Assembly (NCBI RefSeq): GCF_001455205.1
Contig: NZ_CP013341.1
Span: forward strand, 2,852,001 to 2,916,000
Source of the DNA: Nitrosomonas ureae
Lineage (GTDB): Bacteria; Pseudomonadota; Gammaproteobacteria; Burkholderiales; Nitrosomonadaceae
Reading direction: 5' to 3'
Length of the DNA stretch: 64,000 bases
Below are positions 1-9,485 of this stretch, one piece after another. The stretch's first letter is position 1, and each line of letters begins with the position of its first letter. Position numbers and translations under genes: made by a program. A model generated the notes under the pieces. That model was not told the origin of the DNA, ran no database searches, and worked only from the letters and a program-made list of their open reading frames with translations.

Positions 1-1787
1 GCATCGCTATTCGCGGCTTTGGTGCACGGTCACCGTTTGGAGTGCGCGGCATTCAGATGCGCGTGGATGGCATTTCGCAAACCTTGCCGGATGGGCAAAC
101 ACAACTGGATTCGATCGATCCATCGCTGATTGAGCGCATGGATATTGTACGTGGTCCTTCAGCAGCATTATATGGCAATGCATCCGGAGGATTGATCGAC
201 ATCACCACGCGCGAAGCACCGCCGGAAAAATTCGTCATTATGCCGCGTCAGGTGCTGGGTCAATATGGTTATCTAAAGTCTGAACTGTTCATGGGAGGCC
301 GCAGCGAAAATTTCGGCTACAGCCTGTTCGGTTCTCACTTGCAGCAAGATGGTTGGCGCGATCATAGCGCAATGCAAAATATTTTTTCACAGGCCAAACT
401 GAATTTCCAAACCAGTAGCAATTCGGATTTGATGCTGGTATTTCGCGAATTTTACTCACCGTTATCCAAGGATCCAGGCGCATTAACCAGCAGCGAAGTA
501 CGCGACAATCCCAGACAAGCTTCCTCGCGGAACGTGCAATACAATGCTGGAGAAGAAATCCGGCAAGAAGATATGGGTGCGCGTTTTCGTCACAGACTGT
601 CGGCCGGAAAAGAATTTACCGTGACAGCACACATGCTTCATCGGGATTTTCAAAGTCGTCAACCTTTTTTCGATGGAGGACAGGTACAATTTGATCGCCT
701 GGTGGGCGGGTTGATGATGCAGTTTGTCAACGATCATGAATTATTCAACCGCCCTAACCGTTTTCTGATCGGTGTCGATTACGGCATACAAAATGATGAC
801 CGGCAGCGCTTTAATAACAACTTTGGTGTGCGCGATACATTAAATTTAAGCCAAATAGAGCGCGTACAAAGCGTCGGGCCATTTGTACGCAATGAATGGA
901 ACATTGCCGATAAGCTTGATCTGGTACTTGGCGGCCGCTGGGATTGGTTGCATTATCAAGTCAAAGATCGATTTAAAAGCGATGGAAATGAATCCGGCTC
1001 GCGCACAGTATCGCAAGGCAGCGGTTCCGCGGGTCTTGTATACCATCTCACCGATCAACAGCAACTCTATGCGCATATCGCATCCGTCTTTGAAGCGCCG
1101 ACCACGACCGAATTACTTAACAATCCTGCGGGAAGAGGTGGATTCAATCCGAATCTGAATGCGCAAACATCGCTCAGCAACGAACTTGGTTTTCGCGGCA
1201 ACACGGCGGGATTTCAGTACGACACAGCGGTATTTTTTATCCGTACTTGGGACGAAGTCACACCATTTGAGTTGACTTCCTCGCCCGGCCGCGCATTCTT
1301 CCGGAATGCCGGGCAATCACGGCGAATTGGTGTGGAGGCACGTCTCGCCACACCGGAATGGAAAGGCTTACGAGGAGAAATCAGTTACACATTCTCCGAT
1401 TTTGCATTCGAAAAATACATAGTCAATGACATGAGCCTGAAAGGCAATGTTTTTCCCGGCATTCCTACGCACCGGTGGGAAGGATTGCTACGCTATTCAC
1501 ACCCTTTTGGTTTCTTCGGACAGCTGCATGTGCATAGGGTCGGTGAGTTTTATGTCAATGACATTAATACCGCGACCAATCCGGCCTATAGTCTGGGACA
1601 GTTACTCTTCGGCTGGGAATTGAGACGGAATTGGATCGAAGGTTCGGTGTTCCTCGGTATCAACAACCTGTTCGATGCACAATATAATGCCAATACACGC
1701 GTTAATGCAGCGCTGGGTCGTTATTACGAACCCGGGCCGCCGCTCAACCTGTTTGGCGGAATACGGATGCGCATTGTCGTATTCTAG
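1..1787 (+). CDS. TonB-dependent outer-membrane receptor, 3' part
   Basis: The 5' end lies outside the window. The reading frame is open from base 3, so the GTG at 42 is not the true start. The first residues (IRGFGARSPFGVRGIQ, then VDGI) are the plug-domain signature of TonB-dependent receptors. The plug continues to about residue 70 (RGPSAALYGNASGG), followed by a 22-strand-type beta barrel that ends in phenylalanine (RIVVF), as expected for an outer-membrane protein handled by the BAM complex. The class imports ferric siderophores or other scarce ligands with energy from TonB-ExbBD; the ligand here cannot be read. No transport partner is visible. The next gene starts 200 bases downstream, so co-transcription with it is uncertain. 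Confidence 0.93.
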   Translation, partial: IAIRGFGARSPFGVRGIQMRVDGISQTLPDGQTQLDSIDPSLIERMDIVRGPSAALYGNASGGLIDITTREAPPEKFVIMPRQVLGQYGYLKSELFMGGRSENFGYSLFGSHLQQDGWRDHSAMQNIFSQAKLNFQTSSNSDLMLVFREFYSPLSKDPGALTSSEVRDNPRQASSRNVQYNAGEEIRQEDMGARFRHRLSAGKEFTVTAHMLHRDFQSRQPFFDGGQVQFDRLVGGLMMQFVNDHELFNRPNRFLIGVDYGIQNDDRQRFNNNFGVRDTLNLSQIERVQSVGPFVRNEWNIADKLDLVLGGRWDWLHYQVKDRFKSDGNESGSRTVSQGSGSAGLVYHLTDQQQLYAHIASVFEAPTTTELLNNPAGRGGFNPNLNAQTSLSNELGFRGNTAGFQYDTAVFFIRTWDEVTPFELTSSPGRAFFRNAGQSRRIGVEARLATPEWKGLRGEISYTFSDFAFEKYIVNDMSLKGNVFPGIPTHRWEGLLRYSHPFGFFGQLHVHRVGEFYVNDINTATNPAYSLGQLLFGWELRRNWIEGSVFLGINNLFDAQYNANTRVNAALGRYYEPGPPLNLFGGIRMRIVVF

Positions 1788-1986
1788 TAAATGTTATGTT
1801 TTACCGGCTCTTTTCCCGGGATGTAACCATCGTCACTTTGATATACTTCCATTAACACTTAGCACCTTATACTTAAGAATCAAGTATAATTTAAGTATGT
1901 AAAAATAATAATTATATCGCTGCATACCGCCTCGTCCATTATCGCAAACCAATTCCGCTATTGACAAAGCTGCAGGAGATTGAACT

Positions 1987-2499
1987 ATGCTAATAAAAGA
2001 CGCAATCAAAGATCAACAGACGGTAACTTCAGAGGGTGAATCGACAAATACTCTACTGGCAGGAGTAAAAAAACATGAAGTACCCAATATCATCACGTCC
2101 AACGGCATCACCACTGAGCTTTACCGCCCGGAATGGGATATTGGTCCGGAACAGATACGGCATATGATTCATGCCATACTACGCCCCGGCGCCATCAGCG
2201 CGTGGCATATGCATGAATTTCAGATAGATACGATCTTCGTGATCAACGGAGCAATAAAATTGGTTCTGTATGATGATCGTGCTGATTCAGCGACAAAGGG
2301 ACAACTCAACGTCTTTCACTTGAGTCGCTTGAGACCCACATTGATCACTATCCCTCCTGGTATCTGGCACGGTTTGCAAAATTTGGATTATTCCGAAAGT
2401 AGCTTTATTAACTACTTTAATAACCCCTATATTTATTCTGGTCCGGACGAATGGCGATTACCCTCTGATACCAATAAAATTCCTTATCAATTCAAGTAA
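1987..2499 (+). CDS. RmlC-like cupin protein (sugar epimerase-related)
   Basis: 170 residues with a single cupin fold. The region WHMHEFQIDTIFVINGAIKLVLYDD is followed by PPGIWHGLQNL, and the tail (YIYSGPDEWRLPSDTNKIPYQF) resembles the C-terminus of dTDP-4-dehydrorhamnose 3,5-epimerase (RmlC). This suggests a nucleotide-sugar epimerase or a non-catalytic relative. An AGGAG-type ribosome site (gcaggag) precedes the ATG. It lies 14 bases upstream of the aldolase-like gene and close to a glycosyltransferase-like gene, so a role in making a surface sugar is plausible. The exact substrate and catalytic competence are not established. Confidence 0.75.
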   Translation: MLIKDAIKDQQTVTSEGESTNTLLAGVKKHEVPNIITSNGITTELYRPEWDIGPEQIRHMIHAILRPGAISAWHMHEFQIDTIFVINGAIKLVLYDDRADSATKGQLNVFHLSRLRPTLITIPPGIWHGLQNLDYSESSFINYFNNPYIYSGPDEWRLPSDTNKIPYQFK

Positions 2500-2513
2500 T
2501 CTATAAAGCAACC

Positions 2514-3362
2514 GTGAGACCTTTCAATTTTTCCCCAGGACTACATCCTATGAGCTATGGCAGCGACTTTGTTCTCACATTATTTACCAATGATCCGGAT
2601 TTGGCACGGGCTGGCAATGCGGCTGGTATTAATCGTATTGGCCTTGATCTGGAAAGAATGGGTAAAGAGCATCGTCAGGATGCCAAGAAAGCATGGATTT
2701 CTGATCATCAGATGCATGAACTGGAGGCTATCCGTGATCAATTGACGGAATCGGCGTTATTTACACGCATCAATCCGATTCATGCCGGCTCACGCGATGA
2801 AATCAATTATTTGATTGACCAGGGAGTCACCGTGCTGATGTTGCCGATGTTTCGTACGCTTAAAGAAGCGGCCACTTTCATTGAACTCGTAGATGGTCGC
2901 GCATTTGTTTCGTTACTGGTTGAAACGGCGGCAGCTGCCATTCGTCTGCGTGAAGTTGTCAAACTTCCGGGTATTGGTGAGATCCATTTCGGCTTAAACG
3001 ATATGTATTTGGATATGAAGCTATCCAATCATTTTGAGGTACTGACCTCCGGCTTTCTGGATAGACTGACTGATATTGCATCGGAAGCTGGCGTACCTTA
3101 TGGTTTTGCAGGTATTGGGCGACTTAACGATAGCCGTTTGCCAATACCCAGCGATTTAATCTATGCTCAATATCCGCGGCTTGGCGCAACACGTGCACTG
3201 GTTGCACGTGTATTTTATACTCCTGACTTCCGCGCACTGAATCTTACTCATGAAGTCAATACTGCGCGCGCCAAGCTGGATCAGTGGCATCAAGCCGGAG
3301 CGGATCAGCAAACTGCCGCTTTGACACTATTGCGCACCAAAGTTACTGAGTGGGCTGTTTAA
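2514..3362 (+). CDS. HpcH/HpaI aldolase/citrate lyase family protein
   Basis: 282 residues from the GTG at 2514; an ATG at 2550 (MSYGSDF) is an alternative start. The core resembles the HpcH/HpaI TIM-barrel family. It has a TRINPIHAGSRDEINYLIDQGV segment, VTVLMLPMF, an SLLVETAAAAI segment (metal-binding Glu region) and GIGEIHFGLNDMYLD. Members cleave or form C-C bonds on oxo-acids, often with phosphoenolpyruvate, pyruvate or acyl-CoA partners. It sits between the cupin and a glycosyltransferase-like gene with short gaps, so the three probably form one transcription unit. The substrate is unknown. Relatives occur both in aromatic catabolism and in polysaccharide or siderophore clusters; the context favours the sugar role. 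Confidence 0.7.
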   Translation: MRPFNFSPGLHPMSYGSDFVLTLFTNDPDLARAGNAAGINRIGLDLERMGKEHRQDAKKAWISDHQMHELEAIRDQLTESALFTRINPIHAGSRDEINYLIDQGVTVLMLPMFRTLKEAATFIELVDGRAFVSLLVETAAAAIRLREVVKLPGIGEIHFGLNDMYLDMKLSNHFEVLTSGFLDRLTDIASEAGVPYGFAGIGRLNDSRLPIPSDLIYAQYPRLGATRALVARVFYTPDFRALNLTHEVNTARAKLDQWHQAGADQQTAALTLLRTKVTEWAV

Positions 3363-3398
3363 ATCCGTCTACATTCGTTTTCTAGTTATCCATTTGAA

Positions 3399-4526
3399 AT
3401 GACCCAAGCGCAACTTACTTTCTACGACACATCACGCGCCTATTATGCAAGCTATTATCTGCAGGGCTTCGATGAATTATCAAGAAACGGCAAACTGCAA
3501 ATCAGAGTTGCACACTCACTTCCGGAACGCTTGAAACCCGCCATACAGGATACTGATTGGGAACATTTACTGTTTGCGATGGCACTCTTCAAATTTCAGC
3601 AAGGAAATCACGAATGGTACTTCTGCATTGATACGCATGATGTCAATTCAGTCAACGTTGCGAATCATACTGGCGGATATCATCTGCCCTTATTACAGGG
3701 CGTAGATGTTTACTTTAAGGTTAACCATAACCCCGATCAAATCGAGTACACACCCATACTTAAGGATTTTCGTAAAAAAATTCTCAGTGTCTCACAGTTT
3801 TTTCCAATAAAACCGGGGTCGTTCCTGTCACTTAGCCGCAGATTGCTACTGACTCCCAGACTGTTTGGATTTAGACCCGGTGTTAATTATAATGTACCCT
3901 ATAAGGATTATTTAACGGATGCCAAGTTTCGCTTGCGCGACCTGAAAAATTTTCAGTCACTGGAACAAATTCTAGCTCACCGAACGACCGCAAAAGATAT
4001 TGACATTTTTTTTGTAACCAGTTTCCGTCAGAATGCCCGTCATGCAGCGGTTATGAACCATCGTTACCAGGTTATCAAGAAACTTTCCAGCATAACCTCC
4101 CTTAACATGGCCACAGGCTTCTCAAGCGAGAAAGCATTACCGGAAGAATATGCCAAGGTTTTTTATCCGCGATTAAATCAAGAGAATTACCTGGAAACTC
4201 TGGCGCGCGCAAAAGTCGTTATTTATACACAAGGCATTGCAGGTTGCTTATCTTCCAAATTCGGCTTAGCTATGGCGCTAGGAGTCGCTGTTATCGGTGA
4301 ACCTCTGGGAAACAACCCAGACCTGTTAATCGCTAACCCACACTTAAAAGAACAGTTTTCTTACTCAAATCCGGATGATATCGTTGCGCATGCAGTCCAT
4401 CTCGCAACGAATCCGGAACAAGCGCGAAGATTAGGTGCTTTGAATGCAGCCATGTTCGATAATCAACTGGCTCCGCGCCCTACTGCAGAATACATACTCC
4501 AGGCACTACAGAAATTTCAATTTTGA
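3399..4526 (+). CDS. Glycosyltransferase-like protein
   Basis: 375 residues, no signal peptide or membrane helix. The C-terminal third (ARAKVVIYTQGIAGCLSSKFGLAMALGVAVIGEPLGNNPDLL) looks like the nucleotide-sugar-binding half of GT-B glycosyltransferases, where a conserved acidic or polar patch holds the donor. The N-terminal half has no motif I recognise. It begins 37 bases after the aldolase-like gene. Probable role: transfer of a sugar to a surface glycan, working with the two genes upstream. Family assignment is by overall pattern only. Confidence 0.55.
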   Translation: MTQAQLTFYDTSRAYYASYYLQGFDELSRNGKLQIRVAHSLPERLKPAIQDTDWEHLLFAMALFKFQQGNHEWYFCIDTHDVNSVNVANHTGGYHLPLLQGVDVYFKVNHNPDQIEYTPILKDFRKKILSVSQFFPIKPGSFLSLSRRLLLTPRLFGFRPGVNYNVPYKDYLTDAKFRLRDLKNFQSLEQILAHRTTAKDIDIFFVTSFRQNARHAAVMNHRYQVIKKLSSITSLNMATGFSSEKALPEEYAKVFYPRLNQENYLETLARAKVVIYTQGIAGCLSSKFGLAMALGVAVIGEPLGNNPDLLIANPHLKEQFSYSNPDDIVAHAVHLATNPEQARRLGALNAAMFDNQLAPRPTAEYILQALQKFQF

Positions 4527-4623
4527 TCTTCACATTTCAACCAGAAAAACAGATTAGTTGAGATGAATTGGCGGGAATGGTACATTGGAAGACCATTGTG
4601 CAACCAAATCACCTAAAAATAAA

Positions 4624-5736
4624 ATGACACTAAAAATTAATATAAGCGTTATGCTTTTGATTTTCAGTTTCCTCTTCCTACCTGTTACACAAGCTCAACG
4701 TATCCAAACCGAGTTTGATGTCTTGTTAGTAGCCGAAGGTTTGCAGTTTCCCTGGGGTATGGCATTTATGCCGAATGGCAATCTGTTGGTAACAGAAAAA
4801 ATTGGCCAATTGCGCATTATTACTCCGGATGGCCGTGTTTCTGAACCAATCAAAGGCATCCCTGCTGTGTTGGTTCAACAACAAGGCGGTTTGCTGGATA
4901 TTGCACTGGATCCGGAGTTTTCTAAAAACCGTTTGATTTATTTATCGTATTCAGAGCCGGAAGGATCGAGAGCCAGTACCGCAGTAGCCAGAGCCGAACT
5001 AAAAGACGGTAACCTGGAAAACTTGCAAGTAATTTTCCGTCAGTGGCCCAAGACTGAGGGCGGTGTACACTTTGGTTCACGCTTGATATTCGCATCGGAT
5101 GGGAATCTTTTTATCACACTGGGTGATCGTGGAGATTATTCGGAAGAAGCGCAGCAGTTGAGCAATCATATTGGCAAAATAATCCGTATCCGCCCTGACG
5201 GAACAGTCCCTTCTGACAATCCATTTGTTAACAACCCGAAAGCCAAACCGGAAATTTGGTCATATGGCCATCGCAGTGTTCAGGGTGCCGCCATACACCC
5301 CAAAAGCGGCGAGCTTTGGATTCATGAGCATGGCCCGAAAGGCGGCGATGAAATCAATATCCCGCAACCAGGTAAAAATTACGGTTGGCCTAAAGCCAGC
5401 TATGGCAACCATTACAATGATATCCCAATCAAAAATGAACATGCTGAGCAAGGCTTTGAAGAACCGATTCACTATTGGACACCATCAATCGCACCTTCCG
5501 GCATGGTGTTCTATACTGGAAAGCAGTTTCCGGGATGGCGCGACAACTTGTTTATCGGCACACTGGCAGGACGGCATCTGGTCCGGCTGACGACAGACAA
5601 TAAAAAAATCACCAATAAAGAAAAATTATTAATCAATACCTTGCGTTTTCGCGACGTAGAGCAAGGGCCGGATGGCGCATTGTATTTACTGACTGATGAA
5701 GAAAACGGCAAGCTTCTAAAACTAACACCGAAGTAA
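4624..5736 (+). CDS. Exported PQQ-dependent sugar dehydrogenase (Asd/YliI type)
   Basis: About 370 residues. I take the ATG at 4624 (MTLKINISVMLLIFSFLFLP) because it gives a clean Sec signal peptide ending near VTQA-Q; a frame extension to 4585 lacks support. The mature part is a six-bladed propeller of the glucose/sorbosone dehydrogenase family. Motifs are FPWGMAFMPNGNLLVTE, GGVHFGSRLIF, LGDRGD, GKIIRI, EHGPKGGDEIN, GKNYGWP and APSGMVFY. The enzyme oxidises aldose sugars in the periplasm and passes electrons to the respiratory chain when loaded with PQQ. No PQQ synthesis gene is in the window. It ends with LLKLTPK. Confidence 0.88.
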   Translation: MTLKINISVMLLIFSFLFLPVTQAQRIQTEFDVLLVAEGLQFPWGMAFMPNGNLLVTEKIGQLRIITPDGRVSEPIKGIPAVLVQQQGGLLDIALDPEFSKNRLIYLSYSEPEGSRASTAVARAELKDGNLENLQVIFRQWPKTEGGVHFGSRLIFASDGNLFITLGDRGDYSEEAQQLSNHIGKIIRIRPDGTVPSDNPFVNNPKAKPEIWSYGHRSVQGAAIHPKSGELWIHEHGPKGGDEINIPQPGKNYGWPKASYGNHYNDIPIKNEHAEQGFEEPIHYWTPSIAPSGMVFYTGKQFPGWRDNLFIGTLAGRHLVRLTTDNKKITNKEKLLINTLRFRDVEQGPDGALYLLTDEENGKLLKLTPK

Positions 5737-5837
5737 CGATTCAGTTCTGCACAAACTAAGCTAAAATTAAGTGTTTAATCTTTCTCCTTAAATGGGGTCG
5801 ATTGACCAGTTACAATAATTAACCCGAGCAATTCATA

Positions 5838-7919
5838 TTGATAGATACTGTTGATCTCAAAGACCCTGCGCTTTATATCAATCGCGAACTGAGCCTGCTG
5901 GAATTCAACCGCCGTGTGATCGAACAAGCCAAAGATGAAACCCTTCCATTATTGGAGAGATTAAGGTTTCTATGCATTGCCAGTACCAATCTGGACGAAT
6001 TCTTTGAAATACGTGTAGCTGGATTAAAGCAGCAGATTAAATATGGCTCGGTGCAAACGGGCCCGGATAACCTGTCTCCGACAGAAGTGCTGTCGCGTGT
6101 CAGTGAAACCGCGCACCAACTCGTGCTGGAGCAATATAGTGTATGGAATAGCATGATCATACCTGCACTGGCTAAGGATAAAATCAGACTACTGCGCCGT
6201 GCACAATGGAAACTGCAAACCAGCCGCTGGATACATCGTTATTTTAAAGAAGAAGTATTGCCCGTACTAAGCCCGATCGGCCTGGATCCGGCTCATCCTT
6301 TTCCCAGGGTTCTTAACAAGAATCTATATTTCATCATTTCATTGGAAGGAAAAGATGCTTTCGGACGTGACTCAGGCATGGCCATTGTTCAAGCACCACG
6401 TTCATTACCGAGGGTTGTGGCAATCCCAGCCAAATATAGCGAAGAAAATCATGATTTTGTGATGCTTTCTTCGATTATCCATGCACATGTGACTGACCTT
6501 TTTCCTGGCATGAATGTCATCGGTTGTTATCAATTCAAAGTTACGCGTAATAGCGATTTACTGATCGACGATGATGAAATTGACGATTTGTTGCGCGCTC
6601 TCGAAGGCGAGTTGCCTTCACGAAGATTTAGCGATGCAGTACGATTGGAAGTTGCGGATAATTGCCCGGATCCTCTCAGCTCTTTTTTGTTACAAAAATT
6701 TGAATTACAGCAAAATGACCTATATCGAGTAACCGGGCCGGTCAACTTGAATCGCTTATTGGCAATCTGTGACTTGGTGGATCGCCCGGAATTAAAATTT
6801 TCCGGTTTCACACCTAACATTCCCAAGCGCCTAGTCAAAAATACCAATATCTTCGATGTCTTGCATAACGGTGATATTTTGTTGTATCACCCATTTCAAT
6901 CGTTTACGCCTGTTATCGATTTTCTGCGACAAGCAGCCGTTGATCCCGGCGTGCTTTCGATCAAGCAAACACTTTATCGCACCGGAATCGATTCGGCAAT
7001 TGTTGAAGCGCTCAAGGTCGCTGCGCGCGCAGGAAAAGAAGTTACGGTAGTTATTGAATTGCGAGCCAGATTCGATGAAGAAGCCAATATTGGGTTAGCC
7101 AGTGAATTACAACAGGTTGGCGCGCATGTGGTATATGGCGTGGTCAATTATAAGACCCACAGTAAGATGATTCTGGTTGTCAGAAGAGAAGGCCGTACTT
7201 TACGACGTTATGTGCATTTAGGGACCGGTAACTATCATGCGCGAACTGCGCGCTTGTATACCGACTACGGATTGTTGACCTGTGACAAGGCCATCGGTGA
7301 AGATGTTAACAAGTTATTCCATCAATTGACCGGTTTGGGACGGGCGGGTAAATTAAAAAAACTTTTACAGTCACCTTTCACGCTGCATAAGGGAATTTTG
7401 AGCTATATCGACAAGGAAATCAGTGCTGCGAGTGAGGGGAAAAAAGCCTGGATTATTGCTAAAATGAACGCCTTGGTTGACCCGGAAATTATTGTAGCGT
7501 TATATAAAGCCTCTCAAGCCGGTGTCAAAATCGATCTCATCATTCGCGGCATATGCTGCCTGCGTCCCGGTATCAAAGATGTTTCGGAGAATATCTGTGT
7601 GCGTTCCATAGTAGGTCGCTTCCTGGAACATACACGCGTTTATTATTTCCAAAATGGTGGTGATGACGAAGAGCTGGTATTTTGTTCCAGCGCTGACTGG
7701 ATGACACGCAATTTGCATCACCGAGTGGAAGTTTGTTTCCCGATTGAAGAAAAGCGCACCAGCGATACAGTCATCGAACATGGATTATTAAGTTATCTCT
7801 CTGACAACACACAAGCCTGGCTACTGCAAAGCGATGGCTCGTATAAACGCACAAAACCGGGTACTTCGAAACCACGCTCCGCGCAACAACTTCTTCTGGA
7901 GCATTATTGTGATCTCTGA
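5838..7919 (+). CDS. ppk1: Polyphosphate kinase 1
   Basis: 693 residues, normal for PPK1. The TTG start at 5838 is followed by DPALYINRELSLLEFNRRV, the conserved N-terminus. The phospholipase-D-like catalytic half has IKQTLYRTG, the phospho-accepting histidine in KTHSKMIL, YVHLGTGNYHARTARLYTD, and a second active-site region SSADWMTRNLHHRVE. It reversibly transfers the ATP gamma-phosphate to a growing polyphosphate chain. The gene converges on ppx, with only 23 bases between the stops, so synthesis and breakdown genes are neighbours but separately transcribed. Confidence 0.97.
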   Translation: MIDTVDLKDPALYINRELSLLEFNRRVIEQAKDETLPLLERLRFLCIASTNLDEFFEIRVAGLKQQIKYGSVQTGPDNLSPTEVLSRVSETAHQLVLEQYSVWNSMIIPALAKDKIRLLRRAQWKLQTSRWIHRYFKEEVLPVLSPIGLDPAHPFPRVLNKNLYFIISLEGKDAFGRDSGMAIVQAPRSLPRVVAIPAKYSEENHDFVMLSSIIHAHVTDLFPGMNVIGCYQFKVTRNSDLLIDDDEIDDLLRALEGELPSRRFSDAVRLEVADNCPDPLSSFLLQKFELQQNDLYRVTGPVNLNRLLAICDLVDRPELKFSGFTPNIPKRLVKNTNIFDVLHNGDILLYHPFQSFTPVIDFLRQAAVDPGVLSIKQTLYRTGIDSAIVEALKVAARAGKEVTVVIELRARFDEEANIGLASELQQVGAHVVYGVVNYKTHSKMILVVRREGRTLRRYVHLGTGNYHARTARLYTDYGLLTCDKAIGEDVNKLFHQLTGLGRAGKLKKLLQSPFTLHKGILSYIDKEISAASEGKKAWIIAKMNALVDPEIIVALYKASQAGVKIDLIIRGICCLRPGIKDVSENICVRSIVGRFLEHTRVYYFQNGGDDEELVFCSSADWMTRNLHHRVEVCFPIEEKRTSDTVIEHGLLSYLSDNTQAWLLQSDGSYKRTKPGTSKPRSAQQLLLEHYCDL

Positions 7920-7942
7920 TGCACAATATCCAGGAACACCCT

Positions 7943-9427
7943 TCAGTTGAATATCAATTTAATATCAGCTGCCTGTAGAAATCCTTGCTCAGTATTCAGG
8001 TCAGCGAATGTTAAAGGGTGTTGATCCAACCAATCTGACGGAAAATCCAAAGTAATGTGGTTTTTGTTCAGATCCATGTGAATTTCCGGCAATCCACTAT
8101 TGGAGCGGCTACGATGCAGCACTACAGCCAGCCTTAATAGAATACACAGCCTCATCACTGACGTTTTTACTGAAAGGGCTAATGATTCAAATTCTTCTAG
8201 TGGAAATTTACGCCGATGACTCCGCACCAGCATCGCCAGCTTGATTTGCTCCTGCCGGGAGAATCCTGCCAAATCAGAATGGGTGGTTAAATAGGCGCCA
8301 TGCTGGTGATACTGGCTATGCGCAACGGATAAGCCGATTTCGTGGATCAGCGCTCCCCACACCAGCAATTTCAGATCTGTTCTTTCGTCTAATTCCCAAT
8401 CAGTTTTCACCTGATGGAAAAGTTTTTCTGCAGTATCTTTGACCCGATTTGCTTGCTCGGTATCGATACTGTATCTCTGCATAACGATTTCAATGGTTTT
8501 ATCTCTGATATCCTCATTATGCATCCTGCCGATCAGGTCATACAACAAACCCTCACGCAAGGCACCTTCGGATACATTGATCTGTTCCAAATTAAGCGCC
8601 TCAAAAACACCGTACAAAATCGCTACACCGCTGGCAAAAACCGGTTTTCTGCGTTCCGGGATGCCTGCAAAATCAATCGCTGCACTATCACCAATCGCAA
8701 CTAAGGTTTCCAATAATTTGGTCAATGCAGATGCGGTAATGCCTGAATCGCACCAACCTTGCGCTTGTACTACATCCCGTACTGCCATGATAGTACCGGA
8801 AGAGCCCAACGCAGTGTCCCAGCCTGTTTTTTTATAAGCCATTTCGATGGATTCCAATTCCTGCATTGCAAACAATACGGCTTTGCGCATTTTTTTGGCT
8901 TTTATCTTGCCATCATCAAAAAAACGCTGACCCATATTGACACATCCCATATGCAGGCTTTCAGTCACATAGGTATCAAACCCCCGACCAATGACTAATT
9001 CCGTACTCCCACCACCGATATCAATCACCAGACGCTTGTTAACCTCATCGTATAAACTGTGCGCAACGCCCAAATAGATCAGTCTTGCTTCTTCACGTCC
9101 CGCTATGATCTCTACCGGGTGACCCAGTGCACTGTGTGCCTGCGACAAAAAAACGTTGCCATTCCGAGCCAGACGAAGTGTATTCGTACCCACGGCGCGA
9201 ACATTCAAAAGTGGAATTTCTTGGATGCGTTGGCCAAATCGCTGCAAACATTCCAGGGCCTGTTGCATGGATTCTTTCGACAGTTCCTGCTTATCATTCA
9301 ATCCCGAAGCCAGCCGAACCATCTCCTTCATGCGATCGATAATCAGCAAACGGCCATCCACCTGGCTTGCCACAATCATGTGAAAACTGTTTGAACCTAA
9401 ATCAACAGCAGCGTAGGATTCATCCAT
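7943..9427 (-). CDS. ppx: Exopolyphosphatase (Ppx/GppA family)
   Basis: About 494 residues from the ATG at 9427 (MDESYAAVDLGSNSFHMIVA). An upstream in-frame TTG at 9457 would overlap the divergent sixA region and is less likely. It has ASKHA phosphatase motifs: AAVDLGSNSFH (phosphate 1 loop), GREEARLIYLGV, and DIGGGSTEL (phosphate 2). A C-terminal HD-like helical domain follows (ALIHEIGLSVAHSQYHQHGAYL). It removes terminal phosphate from polyphosphate or hydrolyses pppGpp; the sequence alone cannot separate the two. It faces ppk1 tail to tail and is divergent from sixA with about 58 bases between starts. Confidence 0.95.
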   Translation of the reverse strand: MDESYAAVDLGSNSFHMIVASQVDGRLLIIDRMKEMVRLASGLNDKQELSKESMQQALECLQRFGQRIQEIPLLNVRAVGTNTLRLARNGNVFLSQAHSALGHPVEIIAGREEARLIYLGVAHSLYDEVNKRLVIDIGGGSTELVIGRGFDTYVTESLHMGCVNMGQRFFDDGKIKAKKMRKAVLFAMQELESIEMAYKKTGWDTALGSSGTIMAVRDVVQAQGWCDSGITASALTKLLETLVAIGDSAAIDFAGIPERRKPVFASGVAILYGVFEALNLEQINVSEGALREGLLYDLIGRMHNEDIRDKTIEIVMQRYSIDTEQANRVKDTAEKLFHQVKTDWELDERTDLKLLVWGALIHEIGLSVAHSQYHQHGAYLTTHSDLAGFSRQEQIKLAMLVRSHRRKFPLEEFESLALSVKTSVMRLCILLRLAVVLHRSRSNSGLPEIHMDLNKNHITLDFPSDWLDQHPLTFADLNTEQGFLQAADIKLIFN

Positions 9428-9485
9428 AATGAAATATACCGCAACGAAAAATAGCAATCCAATTAATCGGTCTCATAATAAAGCC

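Noticed and set aside
8414..9394. Several plus-strand ORFs of 70-130 codons inside ppx
   Set aside because: They are frame shadows of a well-supported minus-strand gene and show no domains.
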